From: Marinobacter zhanjiangensis
GTDB taxonomy: Bacteria > Pseudomonadota > Gammaproteobacteria > Pseudomonadales > Oleiphilaceae
Length of the DNA stretch: 64,000 nt
Assembly (NCBI RefSeq): GCF_014651935.1
Contig: NZ_BMXV01000002.1
Span: 62,001-126,000, forward strand
Reading direction: 5' to 3'
Translations under genes and position numbers: made by a program
Notes under the pieces: model-generated
Database searches by the model: none
Seen by the model: the letters and a program-made list of their open reading frames with translations, nothing else
Told to the model about the DNA's origin: nothing
Part shown: positions 34,188-43,568 of the stretch, piece by piece
Position numbering within the stretch: position 1 is the first letter of the stretch
Layout: each line of letters starts with the position of its first letter

Positions 34188-35324
34188 ATGGCTGAAGAGA
34201 ACGACAACAGTCAGGAAAAAACGGAAGAACCGACCCCCAAACGGCTCGACAAAGCCCGTGAGGACGGCCAGACCGCTCGTTCCAAGGAGCTGGCGACCAT
34301 GGCGGTGTTGCTGGCGGGCGCCGGCGGTCTGCTGGTGTTCGGCAAGGGCCTGGCGATGTCCCTGGAGTCCATCATGCGGGGGGCCTTCGTGCTGGAACGC
34401 GGCGAGATCTTCGATACCCGTTTCATGAGCACGCAGCTGGTCGGTTCCGCCTGGGAGGCGACCGTTGCCCTGAGCCCGCTGTTGTTGGTGCTGCTGATTG
34501 CGTCCATTGCCGGCCCCATCGGTATCGGTGGTTTGTTGTTCAGTGGCAAGGCGATTGCCCCGAAGTTCAATCGCATGGACCCCTTCAAGGGGCTCAAGAA
34601 GATGTTTTCAATGCGGTCGCTGATCGAGCTCGTCAAGGCGATTGCCAAGGTCTCGCTGGTGCTGGCCGTCGCGATTCTTATACTGAACCTGCGTACGGAT
34701 GATCTGCTGAGCATTTCCGAGGAGCCTGCCGTGCCGGCCATGGCGCATGTGGTCTGGACGCTGGCGTGGAGTTTTTTCCTGCTTGCGTGTGCAACCATTG
34801 TGATTGCCATCATTGATGTTCCCTTCCAGATCTACGATCACCAGAAGAAGCTGCGCATGACCAAGCAGGAGGTGAAGGACGAGCACAAGGACACGGAGGG
34901 CAAGCCGGAGGTCAAGGGCAAGATCCGTCAGTTACAGCGCGAGATGGCCCAGCGGCGGATGATGCAGGATGTGCCCGGCGCTGATGTGGTGATTACCAAC
35001 CCGACCCACTATGCGGTGGCACTGAAGTATGACCAGAAGTCGATGGGGGCGCCGGTGGTGGTGGCCAAGGGTTCCGATGAGGTCGCCTTCAAGATCATGG
35101 AGATTGCCCGCGAACACAAGGTGGATGTGATGCGTGCGCCGCCGTTGACCCGGGCGGTGTATCACAACACCAAAATCGGGGAGGAGATTCCCGACGGCCT
35201 GTACATGGCGGTGGCCCAGGTGCTGGCCTATATCTTCCAGCTGCGGCAGTTCCGCAAGGGGCATGCGACCAAGCCTACCGTGCCGAATATGCCTATTCCC
35301 AGGGATATGCGGCGGGATTTGTGA
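34188..35324 (+). CDS. flhB: Flagellar export specificity switch protein FlhB
   Basis: Export apparatus protein that self-cleaves and switches export from hook to filament substrates after a signal from FliK. It has 378 residues: N-terminal EKTEEPTPKRLDKAREDGQ, four membrane helices (about 35-210), a charged linker, and the cytoplasmic domain with the autocleavage motif NPTH at 271-274. A full cytoplasmic tail follows. It ends this operon; a structured 260-base gap separates it from the converging uraA. Confidence 0.96.
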   Translation: MAEENDNSQEKTEEPTPKRLDKAREDGQTARSKELATMAVLLAGAGGLLVFGKGLAMSLESIMRGAFVLERGEIFDTRFMSTQLVGSAWEATVALSPLLLVLLIASIAGPIGIGGLLFSGKAIAPKFNRMDPFKGLKKMFSMRSLIELVKAIAKVSLVLAVAILILNLRTDDLLSISEEPAVPAMAHVVWTLAWSFFLLACATIVIAIIDVPFQIYDHQKKLRMTKQEVKDEHKDTEGKPEVKGKIRQLQREMAQRRMMQDVPGADVVITNPTHYAVALKYDQKSMGAPVVVAKGSDEVAFKIMEIAREHKVDVMRAPPLTRAVYHNTKIGEEIPDGLYMAVAQVLAYIFQLRQFRKGHATKPTVPNMPIPRDMRRDL

Positions 35325-35384
35325 CGTCGGTTTTGTATCGGAGGGATTGATTTCGGCGTCAGATTGCGTGTCATGGGGCATGCA

Positions 35385-35489
35385 CAGACTGGCCGGGGGG
35401 CTTTCTTCACCGCATCGGAGGGGCGTCCTGCCACCCCAATGCTACCGCGACATCCCTGTCGCTGTTACGAAAGCCCCCCGGCCAATCTG
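35385..35489. repeat. Large inverted repeat between flhB and uraA
   Basis: Two 21-base arms (35385-35405 and 35469-35489) are inverted copies with one mismatch; their shared core is GGCCGGGGGGCTTTC. The 63-base loop holds a smaller hairpin (GCGAC-ATCCCT-GTCGC). It lies between converging genes. It could be a bidirectional terminator, but the size and the internal structure look more like a REP or MITE-type dispersed element. No coding sequence is credible in it. Confidence 0.7.
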
Positions 35490-35586
35490 CGCCCGAACAG
35501 TGTTGCTGGCCGCAGAATAAAAGACACTGGCACCAAGTATTCGAGTTGCCGCCTCCCCCATTAGAGGCGGCGCCATACGAGCTTGC

Positions 35587-36891
35587 TTAGTGCTCATGTT
35601 GATGAGCACGCTCACCCCACGCCGAATCAGCCCCGGGCAGTAGCAGATTCAGGGCGATGGCAACGATGCCGGAAAGGGCAATCCCCTCCACGCCGAGGAT
35701 GCTCATGCCGCCGATACCGAAGACCAGTGTGACGCCCACAATGACCAGGTTACGGGCCTGGGACAGGTCTACCTGGTTGCGGATCAGGCTGTTGAGACCG
35801 ACCACGGCGATGGAGCCGAACAGCAGGCACAGGATGCCGCCCATGACCGGTACCGGGATGGTCTGCAGGGCCGCGCCGAACTTGCCGACGAAGGCCAGCA
35901 CAATGGCAACGCCTGCTGCCCAGATCATCACCCTCGGGTTGAAGTTCTTCGTCAGCATCACCGCGCCGGTGACTTCCGAATAGGTGGTATTGGGCGGACC
36001 ACCCAGGAAAGCGGCGGAGCTGGTGGCCAGGCCGTCGCCCAGCAGGGTGCGGTGCAGGCCCGGCTTCTTCAGGAAGTTCTTGCCGGTCACATTGCTGATG
36101 GCCAGCACGTCGCCGATGTGCTCGATGGCCGGGGCAATGGCTACCGGAATCATGAACAGGATCGCGCCCCAGCTGAAGCTCGGCGCCTGGAAGGCCGGCA
36201 TCGAGAACCACGCCGCCTCGGCAATGGGTGTGAAGTCCACGATCACCGGCGTCAGGCCGGTGGTGCCGGCGAAAAAGGAAAGCAGATACCCCACCACGAT
36301 ACCGAACATGATGGGAATCAGGCGGAAGATACCCCTGGCCCACACCGACACCACCACGGTTACCAGCAGCGAGATCATGGCGATGATCACGGCGGGCTGG
36401 TAGGGCACCAGCTCGGTACCGCCATCACCGGTATGGCCGGTGGCCATGTTGACAGCGACCGGCGCCAGGCCCAGGCCGATCACCATGATTACCGGACCAA
36501 TCACCACCGGCGGCAGCAGGCGGTTGACGAAACCGGTGCCGCGCATGCGCACGGCGCCACTGAGCAGGATGTAGAGAATGCCGGCGGCCACCAGGCCACC
36601 GAGGATCTCCGGAATGGCGAACTGGCTTTTCGCCGCCATGATCGGGGCGATAAAGGCAAACGACGAGGCCAGGAACACCGGCACCTTGCCACCGGTCACG
36701 ATATGGAAAATCAGCGTGCCCATGCCGGCGGTAAATAGTGCCACACTCGGGTCCAGCCCGGTGAGCAGGGGCATCAGCACCAGTGCACCAAATGCCACCA
36801 GCAACATCTGGGAGCCGGCCAGTGCCTGGCGCCAGACCGGATCGCCGGCGTAGTCCTCCCGCAGGGAGGTGGTGTGATCGGTATCCTGCAT
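35587..36891 (-). CDS. uraA: Uracil permease / uracil-xanthine transporter (NCS2 family)
   Basis: Inner-membrane transporter that brings uracil into the cell for salvage by the neighbouring Upp. It has 434 residues and about 14 hydrophobic segments. The NCS2 signature is GGPPNTTYSEVTGAV with GAAL/GVGLAP-type Gly-rich helices, and the conserved Glu of the substrate site lies in PAIEHIGDVLAIS. ATG 36891, one base after the upp stop and 9 bases after AAGG, is preferred; ATG 36900 would overlap upp. It forms a two-gene salvage operon set in reverse inside the flagellar cluster. Confidence 0.93.
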   Translation of the reverse strand: MQDTDHTTSLREDYAGDPVWRQALAGSQMLLVAFGALVLMPLLTGLDPSVALFTAGMGTLIFHIVTGGKVPVFLASSFAFIAPIMAAKSQFAIPEILGGLVAAGILYILLSGAVRMRGTGFVNRLLPPVVIGPVIMVIGLGLAPVAVNMATGHTGDGGTELVPYQPAVIIAMISLLVTVVVSVWARGIFRLIPIMFGIVVGYLLSFFAGTTGLTPVIVDFTPIAEAAWFSMPAFQAPSFSWGAILFMIPVAIAPAIEHIGDVLAISNVTGKNFLKKPGLHRTLLGDGLATSSAAFLGGPPNTTYSEVTGAVMLTKNFNPRVMIWAAGVAIVLAFVGKFGAALQTIPVPVMGGILCLLFGSIAVVGLNSLIRNQVDLSQARNLVIVGVTLVFGIGGMSILGVEGIALSGIVAIALNLLLPGADSAWGERAHQHEH

Positions 36892-36892
36892 G

Positions 36893-37531
36893 TCAGACAT
36901 CCTTCTGCTTGGTGCCAAAGATCTTGTCGCCGGCATCACCAAGACCAGGCAGGATGTAGCCTTTCTCGTTGAGTCGCTCATCGATGGAGGCGGTGTAGAT
37001 GGATACGTCCGGATGTTGTGCCAGTACCTTCTCGACGCCTTCCGGCGCCGCTACCAGAACCAGTGCGCGGATCTCGGTACTGCCTGCCTTCTTGAGCAGG
37101 TCGATGGTGGAAATCAGTGAACCGCCGGTGGCGAGCATGGGGTCGACAATCAGCGCCATGCGCTGGTCAAGTTCGCCCACCAGTTTTTCCAGGTAGGTGG
37201 AGGCTTCCAGGGTTTCCTCGTTGCGAATCTGGCCCACCACGCTGACCCGCGCCACCGGAATCAGTGTCAGCACGCCGTCGAGCATGCCCAGGCCGGCCCG
37301 CAGGATGGGTACGATGGTCACTTTCTTGCCACCGATCTGCTCCACTTCCACCGGGCCTGCCCAGCCTTCGATGGTTTCCTTGCTGAGGATGAAATCCTGG
37401 GTTGCTTCGTAGGTCAGCAGGGCAGCCACTTCCTGGGCCAGCTCCCGGAAATTCTTGGTGCTGATGTCCGCGCGGCGCATGATGCCGAGCTTGTGTTGTA
37501 TCAGTGGGTGTTTGACTTCGTGAATGGGCAT
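36893..37531 (-). CDS. upp: Uracil phosphoribosyltransferase
   Basis: Converts uracil and PRPP to UMP in pyrimidine salvage. It has 212 residues, close to E. coli Upp (208). The PRPP-binding loop is [10 protein letters not shown] at 129-138, and the uracil-binding C-terminal segment [24 protein letters not shown] is intact. AGGTGA precedes the ATG by 3 bases. It is the first gene of the upp-uraA pair and divergent from flhA. Confidence 0.97.
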   Translation of the reverse strand: MPIHEVKHPLIQHKLGIMRRADISTKNFRELAQEVAALLTYEATQDFILSKETIEGWAGPVEVEQIGGKKVTIVPILRAGLGMLDGVLTLIPVARVSVVGQIRNEETLEASTYLEKLVGELDQRMALIVDPMLATGGSLISTIDLLKKAGSTEIRALVLVAAPEGVEKVLAQHPDVSIYTASIDERLNEKGYILPGLGDAGDKIFGTKQKDV

Positions 37532-37622
37532 GGCTCACCTGTCGACTGGTCGGGTGGAATTTGCGCAAGGATACCGTATCGGGAGGGTTCAGTCAGGGGG
37601 AGTCTGAAGATTCTGTAAGAAA

Positions 37623-37637
37623 TGGTATGGATCTTGC
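37623..37637 (+). promoter_or_regulatory. Sigma-54 promoter of flhA-flhF-fleN-fliA
   Basis: TGGTATGGATCTTGC has the exact GG/GC spacing and a TTGC -12 half. It lies about 88 bases before flhA in the gap divergent to upp. Confidence 0.72.
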
Positions 37638-37724
37638 CGCTGTCACTGGTGAAGCGATCCGGGCGTCAAAAAACCGACCCGGGCCAAAGCGTGATTGCTG
37701 TCAGCCGTGGAGAGTTCCTTCAAG

Positions 37725-39896
37725 ATGGATCGGGCCCTTGTCCTGAACAACGTCAAAACCCTGACACGGGGGAACCTGGGTGTTCCCGTGATGCTCATGG
37801 CATTGCTGGGTATGATGATCCTGCCCATGCCGGCGTTCCTGCTGGACGTGCTGTTCACGTTTAATATCGCGCTCTCCATTACCATCCTGCTGGTGTGTGT
37901 CTACGCCCTGCGGCCCATGGAATTTGCAGCCTTCCCCACGGTGTTGCTGGTGGCCACGCTGCTGCGTCTGGCCCTGAACGTGGCCTCGACCCGGATTGTA
38001 CTGCTCAATGGCCACGAGGGCGGTGACGCTGCGGGCAAGGTGATCGAATCCTTCGGCGCGGTGCTGATTGGCGGTAACTACGCCGTTGGTCTGGTGGTGT
38101 TCGCCATTCTCATGATCATCAACTTCCTGGTGGTTACCAAGGGCGCCGGACGGGTGTCCGAGGTGAGTGCCCGCTTCACCCTGGATGCCATGCCCGGCAA
38201 GCAGATGGCCATTGATGCCGACATGAACGCGGGCCTGATCAATCAGGAGGAAGCCAAGCACCGGCGTGAGGAAATTGCCCAGGAGGCTGACTTCTACGGC
38301 TCCATGGACGGTGCCAGCAAGTTTGTCAAAGGTGATGCGGTGGCCGGCCTGCTGATCCTGTTTATCAACCTGATCGGTGGCATCGCCATCGGTATGCTCC
38401 AGCACAGCCTGGCGTTCATGGACGCCACCCAGACCTACGCATTGCTGACCATTGGTGACGGTCTGGTGGCACAGATTCCGTCGCTGCTGCTGTCGACCTC
38501 TGCCGCCATTATGGTGACGCGGGTAACCTCGAGCCAGGACATGGGTAGCCAGATTCTCCAGCAGATGTTCGACGCGCCCAAGGCGCTGGGCATTGCCGCC
38601 GCTATCCTGATTATGCTGGGCCTGATTCCGGGGATGCCTCATGTGGCCTTTCTTGGTCTTGGCTTGCTGGCGGCCGGCGCGGCCTGGTGGGTCTGGAAGC
38701 AGGGTCACCAAACCGTCGAAGAAGATGGCGGTGGCGGCTGGCCAGCGACCAAACGTGAAACCGGGGGTAAACCGGCACCCACCGGTGGTGCCCGCCCCGA
38801 CTCTGCCGATCAGGGATTGCCGGCGCCGCCCGAACACAAGGAACTGGGCTGGGATGACGTGTCCACGGTGGATGTTGTCGGTCTGGAAGTGGGCTACCGG
38901 CTGATCCCCCTGGTGGACAAGTCCCAGGGCGGGCAGTTGCTCAGCCGCATCAAGGGCGTTCGCAAGAAGCTGTCACAGGATCTGGGTTTCCTGATGCCGT
39001 CGGTTCATATCCGCGACAATCTGGATCTGATGCCCAACGTCTATCGAATCACCCTGATGGGCGTGACCATTGCCGAAGCGGAGATCCACCCGGAGCGTGA
39101 GCTGGCCATCGACCCCGGCCAGGTGTTTGGCAAGGTGGAGGGGATTGCCGGCAAGGATCCGGCGTTTGGCCTGGATGCCATCTGGATCGAGTCGGATCAG
39201 AAGGACAATGCCCAGACCCTCGGCTACACCGTGGTGGACTCCAGCACCGTGGTGGCCACCCATCTCAATCAGATCCTGCAGAGCCATGCCCATGAGCTTC
39301 TGGGCCACGAGGAAGTTCAGAAGTGGCTGGACCAGCTGGAGAAGGTCTCGCCCAAGCTGGCGGAGGAACTGGTGCCCACCACCGTGTCCATCTCCATTCT
39401 GCTGAAGGTGCTGCAGAGCCTGTTGCAGGAGGAAGTGCCGATCCGCGACATGCGCTCCATTGCCGAGGCCATCGTCAACGTTCATCCCAAGAGCCAGGAC
39501 CCGAAGCTGTTGACCACGGCCGCCCGCCAGGCCCTGCGACGGATGATCGTGCAGAGCATCTGCGGCAACGAGAAAGAGATACCGGTGATTACCCTGGATC
39601 CGGAACTGGAACAGTTATTGCTGAAGAGTCAGCAACAGAGTCAACAATCCGGCGGTGGTGACGACATCGGCATGGTGCTTGAGCCTGGCATGGTGGAAAA
39701 ACTGCAGCGGTCGCTGCAGGAAAGCGCCCAGCGGCAGGAAATGATGGGCAAGCCAGCGATTCTGCTGGTGTCCGCGCCGCTGCGGCCGGTGCTGGCGAAG
39801 TTTGCCAGTTACGGGGTCGAGCGCCTGCACGTGCTGTCGTACCAGGAAGTGCCGGAAAACAAGCAGATTACCATTGTGGCGTCGGTCGGCCAGTAA
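37725..39896 (+). CDS. flhA: Flagellar export apparatus protein FlhA
   Basis: Largest export-gate protein, which takes up proton motive force and docks chaperone-substrate complexes. It has 723 residues: eight membrane helices in the first 330 residues and a large cytoplasmic domain. The FHIPEP signature region is visible (RLALNVASTRIVLLNGHEGG and VVTKGAGRVSEVSARFTLDAMPGKQMAID, shown in part). A Gly/Pro-rich insert lies between about 345 and 385. ATG 37725 (MDRALVLNNV, like Pseudomonas FlhA) has GGAGAG 10 bases upstream; the frame begins at TTG 37695. Confidence 0.95.
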   Translation: MDRALVLNNVKTLTRGNLGVPVMLMALLGMMILPMPAFLLDVLFTFNIALSITILLVCVYALRPMEFAAFPTVLLVATLLRLALNVASTRIVLLNGHEGGDAAGKVIESFGAVLIGGNYAVGLVVFAILMIINFLVVTKGAGRVSEVSARFTLDAMPGKQMAIDADMNAGLINQEEAKHRREEIAQEADFYGSMDGASKFVKGDAVAGLLILFINLIGGIAIGMLQHSLAFMDATQTYALLTIGDGLVAQIPSLLLSTSAAIMVTRVTSSQDMGSQILQQMFDAPKALGIAAAILIMLGLIPGMPHVAFLGLGLLAAGAAWWVWKQGHQTVEEDGGGGWPATKRETGGKPAPTGGARPDSADQGLPAPPEHKELGWDDVSTVDVVGLEVGYRLIPLVDKSQGGQLLSRIKGVRKKLSQDLGFLMPSVHIRDNLDLMPNVYRITLMGVTIAEAEIHPERELAIDPGQVFGKVEGIAGKDPAFGLDAIWIESDQKDNAQTLGYTVVDSSTVVATHLNQILQSHAHELLGHEEVQKWLDQLEKVSPKLAEELVPTTVSISILLKVLQSLLQEEVPIRDMRSIAEAIVNVHPKSQDPKLLTTAARQALRRMIVQSICGNEKEIPVITLDPELEQLLLKSQQQSQQSGGGDDIGMVLEPGMVEKLQRSLQESAQRQEMMGKPAILLVSAPLRPVLAKFASYGVERLHVLSYQEVPENKQITIVASVGQ

Positions 39897-39921
39897 CGGC
39901 CCACTTGGGAGGTAGAGTCAG

Positions 39922-41247
39922 ATGAAGGTCAAACGGTTCTTTGCGGCAACCATGTCCGTGGCCCTGAAGCAGGTTCGCGAGACAATGGGAGACGATGCGG
40001 TAATCCTGTCCAGCCGGCGGGTAGACGGCGGTGTGGAGATTGTCACCGCGCTGGACTATGACGAAAACATGGCGCGCCAGAAGCTTGGCGATGCCGCGGC
40101 CGATGCCACCAGCGGTGGTCGCCTGGGTGAACTGCAGGCGGAACAGCATCGCCGCCTGGAGGAAGAGCTTGACCGCTCCCGCAATCGTATTCAGGGTCTT
40201 CGCGGTCAGCGCAGTGGTCATGATTCGCAGCCGCGATCCTCCGCTAGCGAGTTCCGCCTGGATATGGACAATCTGCCGCCGGTGCCGGAAGCCCGCCAGG
40301 AGTCTGCCGCCGATCCGTCGCCGGCAGCCGGCGATGAGCTTGCGGTCATGCGCCGCGAACTGGATTCCCTGCGGGCGATGATCAGTGAGAAAGCGCCCTC
40401 CGGGCAGCCTGCGGCAGACGCGGAGAAGCCTGCCGAGGAGGCCATTGATGCCGTGCGCAAGCGTCTTGGCGAGCGTCTGGAGGAATTCGGGCTGAGCCCG
40501 CAGCTGGCGGCCAGCCTGGCGCGGCAAAGTGGTCGCGGCAAGCTGGAGGATAACTGGAAGCGGTCACTGCGGACGCTGGCGACAGGCCTGAAAACCGGTG
40601 ACAGCGACTGGGCTTCCCGTGGCGGCATCTATGCCCTGGTGGGCCCGACGGGATCCGGCAAGACCACCACCATCGGCAAGATTGCCGCCCAGTACGTGCT
40701 GGAACACGGTGCCGATTCAGTGGCGCTGGTGACCACAGACCGCTATCGTGTGGCAGCCCATGAGCAACTGTTCGTGTTCGGCCGTATTCTCAATGTGCCG
40801 GTCCGGGTGGTGGATGACACCCACAGCCTGGATGCGGTGCTGGATGAACTGGAAGACCGCCACCTGGTGCTGATCGATACCGCCGGGCTGTCCGGCGCCG
40901 ATCCCGGTTGCCAGGAACAGTTGCGGGAGCTGGCGCAAAGCCGCCATGGGGTGCGCCCGCACCTGGTGGTGCCGGCAACCAGCCAGTCCCGGATCATGAA
41001 ATCCATGTGGCATTGCTATAAGATGGCCAATCTTGCAGGTTGCATCATGACCAAACTGGATGAAGCCCTTACCCTGGGCGAGGTGCTTGGCTTCGCCCTG
41101 GAGACCGGGTTGCCGGTTGCCTGGATAACCGACGGTCAGAAGATCCCCCGGGATCTGCATCCTGCCAATGCGGCATCGCTGGTGCGCCTGGGGGTCGAGC
41201 GCTTGCGTGAGGCTCGCAAACAGCAGACCATGGCGGAAGGTGCCTGA
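39922..41247 (+). CDS. flhF: Flagellar placement GTPase FlhF
   Basis: SRP-type GTPase that marks the cell pole for flagellum assembly. It has 441 residues: an N-terminal FlhF-specific region (MKVKRFFAATMSVALKQVRE) and a long basic/acidic linker, then the NG domain with P-loop GPTGSGKTT (241-249), TDRYRVAAHEQL, and G3 DTAGLSGADP. GGGAGG lies 8 bases before the ATG. It is 25 bases downstream of flhA and upstream of its antagonist fleN. Confidence 0.95.
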   Translation: MKVKRFFAATMSVALKQVRETMGDDAVILSSRRVDGGVEIVTALDYDENMARQKLGDAAADATSGGRLGELQAEQHRRLEEELDRSRNRIQGLRGQRSGHDSQPRSSASEFRLDMDNLPPVPEARQESAADPSPAAGDELAVMRRELDSLRAMISEKAPSGQPAADAEKPAEEAIDAVRKRLGERLEEFGLSPQLAASLARQSGRGKLEDNWKRSLRTLATGLKTGDSDWASRGGIYALVGPTGSGKTTTIGKIAAQYVLEHGADSVALVTTDRYRVAAHEQLFVFGRILNVPVRVVDDTHSLDAVLDELEDRHLVLIDTAGLSGADPGCQEQLRELAQSRHGVRPHLVVPATSQSRIMKSMWHCYKMANLAGCIMTKLDEALTLGEVLGFALETGLPVAWITDGQKIPRDLHPANAASLVRLGVERLREARKQQTMAEGA

Positions 41248-41335
41248 GGCGGCAGCACACGGCCTGACCGGTGTGGTCTCCGGCACGGCAGAACTCAACA
41301 GTGAACGACAAGAATCTCGGCGGACTACAACCTCT

Positions 41336-42154
41336 ATGAGCAGACCACATCCGGTTCAGGTTATCGCAGTCACCGGTGGCAAGGGTGGCGTGGGCAAAAG
41401 TAATGTCTCGGTGAATCTCGGTATTGCCCTGTCACAGATGGGTCGGCGTGTGGTTCTGCTGGATGCGGACCTGGGGCTGGCCAATATCGATGTGCTGTTG
41501 GGCATTACCGCCGCCCGCAACCTGTCCGACGTGCTGTCCGGAGAATGTGACCTGCGGGATGTGCTGGTCAACGGGCCGGGGGGTATCAAGATTGTACCGG
41601 CTTCCTCCGGCACCCAGAGGATGACCCAGCTGTCGCCCATGGAGCACGCCGGGCTGATCAATGCGTTCAGCGAACTGGGGGACCAGGTGGACGTGCTGAT
41701 CGTCGACACCGCTGCCGGCATTTCCGAAAGCGTGGTGAGCTTCCTGCGCGCCTCACAGGAATTGCTGCTGGTGGTGTGTGACGAGCCCACGTCCATCACC
41801 GACGCCTACGCCCTGATCAAGCTGATGAACCGTGACTACGGCGTCAACCGTTTCCGCATTCTTGCCAACCAGGTTCGCAACGAACAGGAAGGCAAGCATC
41901 TGTTCGGTAAACTGACCCGGGTCACCGAACGCTTCCTGGATGTTGCACTACAATACGTTGGCATGGTTCCTTACGATGAGGCCGTGCGCAAGGCGGTTCA
42001 GCGTCAGCGTGCCGTGCTGGATGCCTACCCCAGGGCAAAGGCTTCACTGGCCATCAAGGCCCTGGCCGATCAGGTCGACAGCTGGCCGCTGCCATCGTCC
42101 CCCAGAGGGCACCTGGAATTCTTCGTGGAGCGCCTGGTAGGCACAAGCGCCTGA
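41336..42154 (+). CDS. fleN: Flagellar number regulator FleN (FlhG), MinD/ParA-type ATPase
   Basis: Limits flagella to one per pole by restraining FleQ and stimulating FlhF. It has 272 residues. It begins with the deviant Walker A GGKGGVGKSNVSVN (about 14-27); Walker B-type LLDADLGLANIDVLLG and VDTAAGISESV follow. ATG 41336 begins MSRPHPVQVIAVT, like Pseudomonas FleN; no good ribosome site is seen there, and the frame extends upstream into flhF. Genes flhF-fleN-fliA are consecutive, as in other polar flagellates. Confidence 0.94.
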   Translation: MSRPHPVQVIAVTGGKGGVGKSNVSVNLGIALSQMGRRVVLLDADLGLANIDVLLGITAARNLSDVLSGECDLRDVLVNGPGGIKIVPASSGTQRMTQLSPMEHAGLINAFSELGDQVDVLIVDTAAGISESVVSFLRASQELLLVVCDEPTSITDAYALIKLMNRDYGVNRFRILANQVRNEQEGKHLFGKLTRVTERFLDVALQYVGMVPYDEAVRKAVQRQRAVLDAYPRAKASLAIKALADQVDSWPLPSSPRGHLEFFVERLVGTSA

Positions 42155-42185
42155 TTGACTCCTGTCGTATGGGTTAACCGGATAC

Positions 42186-42935
42186 ATGACATTGGCCAGA
42201 AGTCTCGGAATCTATCATCAGACCGGTCGCAGCGATGCCCATCAGCTGGTGGAGCAGCATGCCCCGCTGGTCAAGAAAATCGCCCTGCACCTGATGGCCC
42301 GGCTGCCGGACTCGGTACAGCTGGATGATCTGATGCAGGCCGGCATGATGGGGCTGCTCGAGGCCGCCGCGAAATACCAGTCGGACCGGGGGGCCTCCTT
42401 CGAGACCTATGCCGGCATCCGCATTCGCGGCGCCATTGTCGATGAAATCCGCAAGGGTGACTGGGTGCCCCGTTCCGTTCACCGCAACGCCCGCCGGGTA
42501 TCCTCCGCCATCAAGGCGGTGGAAGACCGGGAAGGCCGGGAAGCCCAGGATCACGAAGTGGCGGACGAGCTGGATATGACCCTGTCCGAATACCATGCCT
42601 GCCTCAGTGACGCCAGTTCCGGTCGACTTTTTTCCCTCGATGAACTCAATGAATCCGGAGAGCTGCCGATACATGAACAGGAGGCCTCGGATAATCCCCT
42701 GGATGATGTCTCGGGTGCCGCTTTCCGGCACAGTCTGGCGGCTGCTATTGCCGACCTGCCGGAGCGCGAAAAACTGGTGCTCGGCCTGTACTACCAGGAA
42801 GAGCTGAACCTGAAGGAAATCGGCGCCGTGCTCGGGGTCAGCGAAAGCCGGGTCAGCCAGATCCACAGCCAGGCCGCCCTGCGATTGCGGGGCCGTCTGT
42901 CCGAATGGCAGGCCTCCGACGCCGGCAAGCAGTAG
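42186..42935 (+). CDS. fliA: Flagellar sigma factor FliA (sigma-28)
   Basis: Sigma factor for late flagellar genes (flagellin and chemotaxis), held by FlgM until the hook is complete. It has 249 residues. Region 2 contains LDDLMQAGMMGLLEAAAKY and FETYAGIRIRGAIVDEIRKGDWVPRS; region 4 has LPEREKLVLGLYYQEELNLKEIG and VSESRVSQIHSQAAL. The gene lies 31 bases after fleN and ends the flhA operon. A hairpin and a new translation unit for cheY follow. Confidence 0.96.
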   Translation: MTLARSLGIYHQTGRSDAHQLVEQHAPLVKKIALHLMARLPDSVQLDDLMQAGMMGLLEAAAKYQSDRGASFETYAGIRIRGAIVDEIRKGDWVPRSVHRNARRVSSAIKAVEDREGREAQDHEVADELDMTLSEYHACLSDASSGRLFSLDELNESGELPIHEQEASDNPLDDVSGAAFRHSLAAAIADLPEREKLVLGLYYQEELNLKEIGAVLGVSESRVSQIHSQAALRLRGRLSEWQASDAGKQ

Positions 42936-43081
42936 CCGTTTCCAGTGATCAGCTGGCAAGGGCGAACCGGTGTGGGTGTGCTGCGATAACACATTGAAAC
43001 GGTAAGCGACGCTGAGGCTGCTAGAATGGCGCCATCAGTCGGGAAATGGCGGCTGCACAGTCGTGTCATCAGTGTTTTCCA

Positions 43082-43098
43082 GGCCCGGTATCCGGGCC
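43082..43098 (+). terminator. Hairpin between fliA and cheY
   Basis: GGCCCGG (43082-43088), loop TAT, CCGGGCC (43092-43098): a very stable stem without a real U-tract. It may attenuate read-through from fliA or stabilise the cheY message end. Confidence 0.45.
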
Positions 43099-43135
43099 CG
43101 GCCATTATTCCAGCGACGACCAACTGGAGGTCCCA

Positions 43136-43519
43136 TTGGACAAGAATATGAAAATTCTCATTGTGGATGACTTCTCCACAATGCGGCGGATTATCAAGAA
43201 CCTGCTGCGTGATCTCGGGTTTACCAATACCGATGAGGCGGACGACGGCAATTCGGCACTGCCCATGCTGCGTTCCGGGAAGTACGACTTCCTGGTGACC
43301 GACTGGAACATGCCGGGCATGTCAGGCTTTGATCTCCTCAAGGAGGTTCGTGCTGACGAACAGCTCAAGGACCTGCCCATCCTGATGGTAACGGCGGAGG
43401 CCAAGCGCGATCAGATCGTGGCGGCGGCCCAGGCCGGGGTAAACGGTTATGTCGTCAAACCGTTCACGGCTGCCGTACTCAAGGAGAAGATCGAGAAGAT
43501 CTTCGAACGTATTCAGTAA
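43136..43519 (+). CDS. cheY: Chemotaxis response regulator CheY
   Basis: Phosphorylated by CheA, it binds FliM to change motor direction. It is a 127-residue single receiver domain. With the TTG start at 43136 (GGAGG exactly 5 bases before), residues D11, D12, phosphoacceptor D56 ([11 protein letters not shown]), T85-region TAEA and K108-region VVKPF are present. ATG 43148 is the common annotation but is 17 bases from the ribosome site. CheY of E. coli also has a few residues before the first strand. It is the first gene of the main chemotaxis operon. Confidence 0.95.
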   Translation: MDKNMKILIVDDFSTMRRIIKNLLRDLGFTNTDEADDGNSALPMLRSGKYDFLVTDWNMPGMSGFDLLKEVRADEQLKDLPILMVTAEAKRDQIVAAAQAGVNGYVVKPFTAAVLKEKIEKIFERIQ

Positions 43520-43568
43520 AGCGTCAGTGGCGCTTTGAAACCTGAACAGACAGCCCGGATGTGCTCCC

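Noticed and set aside
35364..35564. Short open frames within the flhB-uraA gap
   Set aside because: They cross the inverted repeat, have no ribosome site and no protein-like composition.
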